A stretch of DNA of 40,113 bases from JBMNNS01 sp050942625 (lineage in GTDB: Bacteria; Bacillota; Dethiobacteria; DTU022; UBA8154): NCBI GenBank assembly GCA_050942625.1, contig JBMNNS010000005.1:1-40113 (forward strand). Direction: 5' to 3'. A program made the position numbers and the translations under genes. Every line of letters starts with the position of its first letter. The stretch's first letter is position 1. The notes below the pieces were generated by a model. That model saw only the letters and a program-made list of their open reading frames with translations. It did no database searches and was not told the DNA's origin. Below, in pieces: positions 34,461-40,113 of this stretch.

Positions 34461-35754
34461 TTATAATTCTTCCACCATTTTCAGTGCACAATAGGAGCCG
34501 CACATGGTACATTCTTCTTTCCCGCCGGGGTTTATCCGCTCGTAAAGTTCCCGGGCCAGATCGGGATCCATGGCCAAGCGAAGCTGCTTTTCCCAATTAA
34601 AATTCCGGCGGGCCTTGGAAATTTCCTGATCCCATAATTTCGCATCGGCCCTTCCTTTACACAAATCCGCAGCATGAGCGGCCAGGCGGGAGGCCATCAC
34701 CCCCTGGTGGACCTCTGCTGGCCCCGGCAAACCAAGGTGTTCCGTGGGGGTAACATAACAGAGAAAATCAGCTCCGGCCACCGCCGCCATTGTTCCGCCA
34801 ATGGCCGCAGCAATATGGTCATAGCCGGGTGCCACGTCGGTGACAAGCGGACCTAAGACGTAAAAAGGTGCCCCCCGGCAAAGGGATTTGGCAATTTTGA
34901 TATTTGTCTCAATTTGGTCAAAAGGAACATGCCCGGGGCCCTCCACCATAACCTGCACCCCTGCTTCCCTTGCTCTCTGGACCAGTTCGCCCAGGGTGAG
35001 CAGCTCCTGGATCTGGGCCCTGTCCGTAGCATCCTCCAGACAGCCGGGACGCAAACCATCACCAAGGCTCAAGGTTACATCATATCTTTTGGCAATCCCA
35101 AGGATGCGTTCATAATGTTGATAAAGAGGATTTTCCTGCCCCTTTTTCAACATCCATCCAGCCAGGATAGCTCCGCCGCGGCTGACCACCCCCAGGAGTC
35201 GCTTGGGTGCGCAAACTATGTAGGGCAGCCAAGGTTAAACCACAATGAAGGGTTAAAAAGTCCACCCCTGAAGCAGCATGGTCCTCTATAACTGTGAAGA
35301 GATCCTCTACCGTCAGCTCGAGAACAGCACCACGACTTAAGCGGGCTTTGACCGCCGCTTCATAAATAGGAACAGTGCCCACCGGTACCGTCGAAGTTTG
35401 CAGTACCATTGCCCGCATACCTTTTATATCGCCGCCTGTACTCAAATCCATGACAGCATCGGCCCCGGCATTTAGGGCTGCTTTCAACTTTGCCCTTTCC
35501 ACTTCCTGGTCTGGGAAAGCCTCAGAAGTGCCGATATTAGCATTTACCTTCGTTTTTAAACCCTTTCCTATACCCCGGGGCTGTAAATTCTTGTGGTTGA
35601 TATTGGCAGGGATGACAATGGTTCCATCCTCCAAACCCTCCATTATTTTTTCAACAGGTAGCCCTTCCTTTTGGGCTACATATTCCATGGCAGGGGTTTG
35701 TTCCCCCCTTCTTGCCTTTGAAACCTGAGTTATGTTTTCACTGTTTGACACCAA
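34461..35754 (-). pseudogene. thiC: Phosphomethylpyrimidine synthase with a one-base frameshift
   Basis: ThiC is a radical-SAM enzyme converting aminoimidazole ribotide to HMP-P. Both halves are recognisable in different frames. The N-terminal part (35754 down to about 35208) has SKARRGEQTPAMEYVAQKEG, VIPANINHKNLQPRGIG and SGVDFLTLHCGLTL. The C-terminal part (from about 35205 to 34461) has VVSRGGAILAGWML, VTLSLGDGLRPG, VEGPGHVPFDQIE and the cluster motif CTMCGSYC. Joined, they give the normal length of about 430 residues. Dropping one base of the GGG run at 35205-35207 restores LRTKRLLGVVSRGG. It is either a true frameshift that leaves no active ThiC or a sequencing error; all other conserved residues look intact, which favours error or a very recent mutation. 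Confidence 0.85.
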
Positions 35755-35786
35755 TATTCACTCCTTTAAAAATGAGTATACAGACC

Positions 35787-36284
35787 TCATAAGTACCGCC
35801 CTTTTTTCAAAGACTTGAGAATTAAAAGGGCCAGGATAGAACCAACAAAACTGCTTAGAGCAAAAGGAACTATATAAAAATAGGCAAGTCCCGAAAAACC
35901 AAATAGCCATTTGGCCAGGGGAAAAGATACTAGGGCACCAATCAGGCCAGTGCCAATAACTTCCCCTGCTGCTGCCAGATAATCATTTTTAAAATAGTTA
36001 AAAGCAAGGCCGGCCAGTAGTGCACCAAAAATACTGCCCGGGAAGGCCAGAGGTGTCCCCGTCCCCAACAGGTTACGTAAGGTAGAAGTCAAAATTGCAG
36101 CTACAATAGCCGGAATGGGACCCAGTAGCACCCCTGACAACACATTAATGGTGTGCTGAACAGGATAAGCCCGGGCCACACCAACGGGAATAGAAAAAGG
36201 TGCCGCTATTGTGCCTACCGCCACAAGTAAACCAATCGCCGTCAACTTTCGTAAGGTAAAGGATCTAATTAAAGATTCTTGCAT
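35787..36284 (-). CDS. thiW: ThiW, thiazole-type ECF transporter S component
   Basis: A 165-residue membrane protein of the ThiW family, a substrate-capture component thought to import the thiazole moiety with a shared ECF energising module. About five hydrophobic helices are seen; KLTAIGLLVAVGTIAAPFSI, VARAYPVQHTINVLSGVLLG and NLLGTGTPLAFPGSIFGALL are family features. The ATG at 36284 has GGAGG eight bases upstream; the TTG at 36299 contains that site and is not the start. It is the first gene behind the TPP riboswitch, and its substrate fits thiM downstream. The ECF T and A components are not in the window. Confidence 0.93.
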   Translation of the reverse strand: MQESLIRSFTLRKLTAIGLLVAVGTIAAPFSIPVGVARAYPVQHTINVLSGVLLGPIPAIVAAILTSTLRNLLGTGTPLAFPGSIFGALLAGLAFNYFKNDYLAAAGEVIGTGLIGALVSFPLAKWLFGFSGLAYFYIVPFALSSFVGSILALLILKSLKKGRYL

Positions 36285-36327
36285 GTTCACAACCTCCAAA
36301 CAAAAATAACATAGTAAGTGCTTCTCA

Positions 36328-36354
36328 ACAAAAAACGGGCCACCGAAGGCCCGC
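36328..36354 (-). terminator. Terminator of the TPP riboswitch
   Basis: On the minus strand GCGGGCC and GGCCCG form a GC-rich stem with a TTCGGT loop, followed by TTTTTTG. It lies between the aptamer and thiW, so TPP binding probably causes premature termination here. Confidence 0.85.
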
Positions 36355-36383
36355 TAGCATCTTAAAAAAAGCTCATGTTGTTC

Positions 36384-36496
36384 ACCTTCCCTACGCTGGC
36401 ATTACCCACCCCCAAAAAGGGGTTATACAGGTTCAAAGGGTTAAAGGTGTTCATTGCCAACCTTTTCTCAGCCTCCACTCGGAAGCACCCCCGGTT
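36384..36496 (-). promoter_or_regulatory. TPP riboswitch aptamer (THI element)
   Basis: On the minus strand the two conserved TPP-binding segments are present: CTGAGA at 36466-36471 in the pyrimidine arm, and GAACCTG followed by TAATGCCAGCGTAGGGA in the pyrophosphate arm. Between them is an extended CCCC/GGGG helix. It is followed by a terminator and the thi operon, as expected for repression by thiamine pyrophosphate. Confidence 0.95.
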
Positions 36497-36531
36497 TTAT
36501 TAAATTTGAAGTTCCAACTTTTTCACTTGTT

Positions 36532-36560
36532 ATTATACACCAGGCCCCCATCCATTACAA
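36532..36560 (-). promoter_or_regulatory. Promoter of the thiamine operon
   Basis: TTGTAA (36555-36560, minus strand) and TATAAT (36532-36537) are separated by 17 bases and lie about 35 bases upstream of the riboswitch. This is a good sigma-A match. Confidence 0.75.
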
Positions 36561-36709
36561 GTTTGGCATAAATGGGCAGTGGCCGGTACCCGGAGGACAT
36601 TTCGAAACCATTGAAATAGCCTATTTTTATAAAAAACAGGTGACATTTTATCAGAATAAATTTAACATGACATTATCATAGAATAACTACAAAAGCTTTT
36701 TTCTGCTTC

Positions 36710-36738
36710 TTGACATTGCCAAATTGAAGTCTTATAAT
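36710..36738 (+). promoter_or_regulatory. Consensus sigma-A promoter of tRNA-Val
   Basis: TTGACA (36710-36715) and TATAAT (36733-36738) with a 17-base spacer: a perfect consensus promoter. The tRNA 5' end lies 20 bases after the -10 element, which predicts a short 5' leader removed by RNase P. Confidence 0.88.
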
Positions 36739-36758
36739 TGAATCACAATATTAAGCAA

Positions 36759-36833
36759 GGGGCTGTAGCTCAGGGGGAGAGCGCTTGACTCACATTCAAG
36801 AGGTCCCGAGTTCGATCCTCGGCAGCCCCACCA
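36759..36833 (+). tRNA. tRNA-Val (CAC)
   Basis: A 75-nt tRNA with encoded CCA. The acceptor stem pairs GGGGCTG with CAGCCCC, the anticodon stem is CTTGA/TCAAG with loop CTCACAT giving anticodon CAC (valine, GTG codons), and GTTCGATCC forms the T-loop. The D-loop is short (AGGGGGA). Confidence 0.93.
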
Positions 36834-36847
36834 AAAAGAAACAGCGG

Positions 36848-36882
36848 AAACCCCGCAACCATCAACGGTTACGGGGTTTTTT
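36848..36882 (+). terminator. Rho-independent terminator after tRNA-Val
   Basis: ACCCCG and CGGGGT with an inner AACC/GGTT pairing form a strong stem, followed by TTTTTT. It lies 16 bases beyond the tRNA CCA end. Confidence 0.85.
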
Positions 36883-36986
36883 CTATGCCTTGAGCATATC
36901 CCATTATGGATTCAATATATCATTTGTAACAACTTTTTTTATTACTACATAGTATATAAAAATACTTTATTTTGGAGGTTCTTAAA

Positions 36987-37910
36987 TTGTATAGAGAAGG
37001 TTATATGGTAAATAGAGAAAGCGTATTAAAAAAGAAAGAGCAAAAGGAAGACAAAGACAAGTTGAATCAAGAGGAGGAATCTTGTAAAGAATTAAATGCT
37101 TCAGCCGAAATAACCAGCAATAAAGAAGTGATCAAAAATGACCGGTTACAGGAAATTCGCTTCTGGATAACAATAATGAAAGAACACGCCCTTTTTATTA
37201 AAGTAAGCCTTCCTTGTGACCGAAAAGACTTAATTGCTGAGGCTCAGTCTTTCTTTAAATTGTTTATGGAACTGGAAAAAAGAGTACGCCAAGCAGTGAC
37301 AATCGATCGTAATTTATTAAAATCTATCATAAAAGCTGTTAAAGCATTGATTGCTTTCAAGCGCCGTGTCTTGAGAATGATGCTGGAGTGTAAATTGCGG
37401 GCTCCAATATTACCGTTATTTGTTGATCACATTACTCGTGAAGCGATCCACTTCCTGGACATTATAGTGGACCCTCCAACGCCTAAAGACCCTCTACGTG
37501 CAATCCTGATAAGGTCAGTATTTTGGCTTCGAATTATGAAGGAGCATATAGAATTTATAACACACCTGCTTGATCCTTCCGAACGCACGCTTCTTGCCCA
37601 GGCTGAAGAATTGCTTGAAGAATTTCGTAAATTACTAGAAACCGCACGTGATCTAGAGTCAATGTCAGAATCTAATCCCCGGTTTTTCAATGCTGCGGTA
37701 AGGTTTATACTTGAAGTTAACGCCAGAACGTCCGAATTGCGCGATTTCAAATTGGTAGCTCATGAATTAGTTGCCCTCTGCAAGGTACTAAGCACAATCC
37801 CCGATCCCGTGCTTACCGACCATGTTCGCAGAGAGGCCGATAAATTTCTTAAAGAGTTAGAGGAATTTAAGTCAATGGTAAATATTTGCGAATCATTGAC
37901 TGCTAACTAA
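36987..37910 (+). CDS. DUF2935-type protein with two repeated domains
   Basis: A 307-residue soluble, mostly helical protein. After a lysine/glutamate-rich N-terminus of about 50 residues, two homologous units follow. Each starts with an FWxxIMKEHxxFI motif (FWITIMKEHALFIK and FWLRIMKEHIEFIT) and ends with a DHxxREAxxFL motif (DHITREAIHFLD and DHVRREADKFLK). The conserved His/Glu pattern in a helical bundle suggests a metal-binding, ferritin- or hemerythrin-like fold, but this is inference; DUF2935 has no settled function. The TTG at 36987 is preferred because GGAGG lies eight bases upstream; the TTG at 36972 precedes that site, and the ATG at 37005 is another option. It stands alone between tRNA-Val and a regulator. 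Confidence 0.78.
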   Translation: MYREGYMVNRESVLKKKEQKEDKDKLNQEEESCKELNASAEITSNKEVIKNDRLQEIRFWITIMKEHALFIKVSLPCDRKDLIAEAQSFFKLFMELEKRVRQAVTIDRNLLKSIIKAVKALIAFKRRVLRMMLECKLRAPILPLFVDHITREAIHFLDIIVDPPTPKDPLRAILIRSVFWLRIMKEHIEFITHLLDPSERTLLAQAEELLEEFRKLLETARDLESMSESNPRFFNAAVRFILEVNARTSELRDFKLVAHELVALCKVLSTIPDPVLTDHVRREADKFLKELEEFKSMVNICESLTAN

Positions 37911-37987
37911 TGAAAAAAAGCACTATCACCTTAGTTGGTTGGGTCAAATCCAAATAGACACTAAAATCGAAGGGTAACAGGGGGCCG

Positions 37988-38005
37988 GGTGACACCGGTG
38001 TCACC
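37988..38005. promoter_or_regulatory. 18-bp perfect palindrome, candidate operator
   Basis: GGTGACACCGGTGTCACC is a perfect palindrome 16 bases upstream of a promoter-like pair (38021-38048) for the XRE-S24 regulator gene. An autoregulatory binding site is plausible for this regulator type. No second copy was noticed in the window. Confidence 0.5.
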
Positions 38006-38020
38006 AAATCAAATAGGCGG

Positions 38021-38048
38021 TTGACTTCCTGCTTAGAAATGGTAAATT
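38021..38048 (+). promoter_or_regulatory. Candidate promoter of the XRE-S24 regulator
   Basis: TTGACT (38021-38026) and TAAATT (38043-38048) with a 16-base spacer, about 45 bases before the start codon. The -10 match is moderate. Confidence 0.5.
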
Positions 38049-38091
38049 TATTTATAAGTAAGCTAATAGCTGAGCAAAGGATGGTCAAACG

Positions 38092-38832
38092 ATGTCAAAA
38101 TATCACAATAACCTCAGGATGATCCGCAATCAAAGAAATATTACAGGGATAGAAATAGCTGAGGCCCTTAATATTACCCCTACCTACTATTATGAGCTTG
38201 AAAAAGGACAAAAACGGCTTAATGAAACCTTGCTGCACAAATTAGCCAGCTACCTTAATGTTTCAACGGACTACTTGTTGGGAAGAGCAAATACCCCTGG
38301 TGGAAAAAGAAAAATCCCCATTCTTGGAACCATCCGTACCGGAATCCCCTTGCTAGCAGAAGATAATTGGGTCGGGGATGTTGAGATCCCTTCGGATCTG
38401 CAAGCAGATTTTGCCCTTGGTGTTACGGGGGATTCCATGTCCTGGGCCGGGATCCATGAGGGGGACCTCGCTATACTATGCAAGGATAGCATTGCTTCCA
38501 GCGGTACAATAGTAGCTGCTGGCGTAGAGGAAATGGAATGGTGCGCCACACTAAAGTTTTATATTGAGGAAGATGGAAAAAGGCTGCTTCGTGCCGCCAA
38601 CCCGGACTATGAGGATATTGAATTTTCAAAAAACCACCGTATAATCGGTAGTCTAGTGAGCATTCAGAAAGCCCCCCCCACATACCAGGATTACCTTAAT
38701 ATTTTAATACCAAAGGAGGTAATAGATCATAGCTGGCAAGAGGTTTTTGCCAGGGCCACCAGCTGCGGGCTGAATGGGGAAAAGGTCAAAACGTTGATTG
38801 AGCTGTTTGCCCATATGGTAAAACAGGTATAG
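38092..38832 (+). CDS. XRE-family regulator with S24 (LexA/CI-like) peptidase domain
   Basis: A 246-residue regulator. Residues about 5-65 are an XRE helix-turn-helix (LRMIRNQRNITGIEIAEALN, YYELEKGQKRLN, LNVSTDYLLGRA). Residues about 75-190 are a LexA/CI-type S24 domain with the nucleophile S115 in GDSMSWAGIHEGD and the general base K155 in ATLKFYIEEDG. At the usual Ala-Gly scissile position the protein has T83-G84 (IRTGIPLLAE), so self-cleavage may be altered. A helical tail of about 50 residues follows. It could control a stress or mobile-element response; no phage genes are nearby. AAAGGATGG lies upstream of the ATG. A strong bidirectional terminator overlaps its stop. Confidence 0.9.
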   Translation: MSKYHNNLRMIRNQRNITGIEIAEALNITPTYYYELEKGQKRLNETLLHKLASYLNVSTDYLLGRANTPGGKRKIPILGTIRTGIPLLAEDNWVGDVEIPSDLQADFALGVTGDSMSWAGIHEGDLAILCKDSIASSGTIVAAGVEEMEWCATLKFYIEEDGKRLLRAANPDYEDIEFSKNHRIIGSLVSIQKAPPTYQDYLNILIPKEVIDHSWQEVFARATSCGLNGEKVKTLIELFAHMVKQV

Positions 38833-38863
38833 GCAAAATACCTTCCTTTTCTGGTATTTTGCC
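38832..38863. terminator. Bidirectional terminator
   Basis: GGCAAAATACC and GGTATTTTGCC form a perfect 11-bp stem around a 10-base loop, between the convergent regulator and histidine kinase genes. It overlaps the last base of the regulator stop codon and can serve both strands. Confidence 0.7.
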
Positions 38864-38882
38864 CTGTACCCTAATCATATTT

Positions 38883-40113
38883 TTATATAATCTGGTCCTG
38901 GTTAGTTTCATTACCACCCGGTACCTTTGCCAGGGGGAGCTGTACATAGAATGCGGCCCCTTTTCCTGCTACAGATTCAAACCATATTTTGCCCCTGTGT
39001 TGAAGGATAACACTGTGTGCCAGGGCAAGGCCAATGCCTGTTCCATCCCCTTTGGTCGTGAAAAACCTTTCAAATATTTTATCCTTCAACTCCTCTGGAA
39101 TCCCCGGGCCTGTGTCGGTTACACATATTTCCACCTGGTCCTTCTTCGGGTAGGCACTGATTGTTACCCTTCCCCCGGGTGGTGTGGATTCAATAGCATT
39201 GTTAAGAATGTTCATCAAGGCCTGTGTTAATGCGATACTAATCCCTTCAACGTAAAGAAGGTTTACGGCTTCAATGTCGTGTACAAATTCGACTCCTTCC
39301 TTTGCTGCAAGGCTGCCCATGAGTGATGTCAGTTCGGCAAGATGCTTATATATTTCAATGCGCCCCCAATTGCTGCCGGAAGGGGTACGTACCAATGACA
39401 AAAAATGTTTAAGCATCTCCTCCATTTTGTCACTGGAGTCAATGATCTCCTGGAAAAAAATGTTTTTCTTTTCTTCCTTATCGGTCATAACCCCCAATTC
39501 TGCACTGGACCTGATCACGGAAAGAGGGCTCCTGATGTCATGAGCAATAGTTGCTACCATGCCTCCTAAGGCAGATACCCTTGAAGAAATAGCCAGTTCA
39601 TTGATAAGCTGTTGGACCTGCTTTTGCATCGTTAAATATTTTTCAGTTACTCCTTTGAACTCTATGGGAAGTTTTTTATTCCAGTCCTGATCTATTTGAT
39701 AAGCAACTGGATCAAGGGCAAATTGCTCCATCTGGTAATTAAAGGAAGAAGTCGCTTTTTTAATTTCATAATAAATATAAATGATAATTAAGGTGCTGAT
39801 TAGGATGGCTAAAAGGAAAATTTTTATAAAAGGTGGCATGCTTTTTAAAAAGCTAAGGTAAAATGGTTTCGTGGGAAAATTGACCAGTACTTGCCCGATA
39901 ATTTTCCCATCATTATAAAGAAGCTTATTGTAATTGACAACCTTGCCCCGTTTTGTTTCCGTTATCTCCGTATTTTCTCCCACGCTCTGCTGGTACATTT
40001 GGTGGACAGGGTGATCAGGTTCCACTGTATAACCAAACAAGTAACTGAGATCATCCCAGGGAGCAATAGCCAGGATAGCCTCCAGGTTATGGGAATAATA
40101 GCCTCCCCCTATA
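38883..40113 (-). CDS. Sensor histidine kinase, N-terminus beyond the window
   Basis: The frame stays open to the window edge, so this is the C-terminal 409 residues of a longer protein. The visible part holds the end of an extracytoplasmic sensor region (IGGGYYSHNLEAILAIAPW through QVLVNFPTKPF), a membrane helix (IFLLAILISTLIIIYIYY), a HisKA domain with the phospho-accepting His in IAHDIRSPLSVIRSSAE, and an HATPase domain with the N box (LMNILNNAIESTPPGG), G1 (VTDTGPGIPEEL) and the F/G2 region (FERFFTTKGDGTGIGLALAH). The TTG at 40040 is not the true start. No response regulator is in the window; it probably lies upstream, outside. The signal is unknown. Confidence 0.92.
   Translation of the reverse strand, partial: IGGGYYSHNLEAILAIAPWDDLSYLFGYTVEPDHPVHQMYQQSVGENTEITETKRGKVVNYNKLLYNDGKIIGQVLVNFPTKPFYLSFLKSMPPFIKIFLLAILISTLIIIYIYYEIKKATSSFNYQMEQFALDPVAYQIDQDWNKKLPIEFKGVTEKYLTMQKQVQQLINELAISSRVSALGGMVATIAHDIRSPLSVIRSSAELGVMTDKEEKKNIFFQEIIDSSDKMEEMLKHFLSLVRTPSGSNWGRIEIYKHLAELTSLMGSLAAKEGVEFVHDIEAVNLLYVEGISIALTQALMNILNNAIESTPPGGRVTISAYPKKDQVEICVTDTGPGIPEELKDKIFERFFTTKGDGTGIGLALAHSVILQHRGKIWFESVAGKGAAFYVQLPLAKVPGGNETNQDQII

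Noticed and set aside
34438..34596. N-terminal extension of thiD
   Set aside because: It would overlap the end of thiC and adds arginine-rich sequence unlike ThiD.
37911..38832. Prophage or integrative element at tRNA-Val
   Set aside because: An S24 regulator near a tRNA is suggestive, but there is no integrase, no repeat of the tRNA 3' end nearby and no phage gene.

Overview
The window looks like chromosome from a strictly anaerobic, probably spore-forming Clostridia-type Firmicute close to the Peptococcaceae (Desulfotomaculum/Pelotomaculum-like). The reasons are purine-rich ribosome binding sites with frequent TTG/GTG starts, a class III ribonucleotide reductase, BamA of anaerobic benzoyl-CoA degradation, a large 2-hydroxyacyl-CoA dehydratase-type activase, and a ThiW-linked TPP riboswitch operon. 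No species can be named from the sequence alone.

Layout. 1-2.2 kb: an unrecognised plus-strand gene, possibly cut by the window edge, convergent with an orphan bamA that has its own near-consensus promoter. 2.3-7.7 kb (minus): nrdD, an FHA-FtsW/RodA fusion and a class B-type penicillin-binding protein; the last two overlap by ATGA. 7.8-20.4 kb (minus): a carbohydrate island with an ADP-ribosylglycohydrolase, a giant GT-A/GH130 fusion, a GT4 plus (alpha/alpha)-barrel fusion, a stand-alone phosphomannose-isomerase-type cupin, a mannose-1-phosphate guanylyltransferase, a phosphohexomutase and a second GT4. Together these could make GDP-mannose, build a mannoside or mannan, and break it down by phosphorolysis. 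20.5-25.7 kb: two divergent polar amino acid ABC transporters, each encoding binding protein, permease and ATPase in that order. 25.7-26.2 kb: miniature inverted-repeat elements and a 54-codon remnant of an MFS transporter. 26.2-31.9 kb (minus): a 1441-residue double-activase protein, lgt and rnhA. 32.0-36.6 kb (minus): thiW-thiC-thiD-thiM-thiE behind a promoter, TPP riboswitch and terminator; thiC carries a one-base frameshift. 36.7-40.1 kb: tRNA-Val(CAC) with a perfect consensus promoter, a duplicated DUF2935 protein, an XRE-S24 regulator and a truncated sensor histidine kinase.

The most unusual part is the mannose island. A glucosylglycerate-synthase-like glycosyltransferase module, an uncharacterised linker of about 480 residues and a GH130 mannoside-phosphorylase module sit in one polypeptide beside GDP-mannose genes. 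I infer a cycle in which GDP-mannose feeds polymer or glycoside synthesis and GH130 returns mannose 1-phosphate to the pool. This is a hypothesis. A second theme is a family of short elements with 18-bp terminal inverted repeats (GAGACCACTGAAAAAGCC) at 9.3, 24.2 and 25.8 kb.
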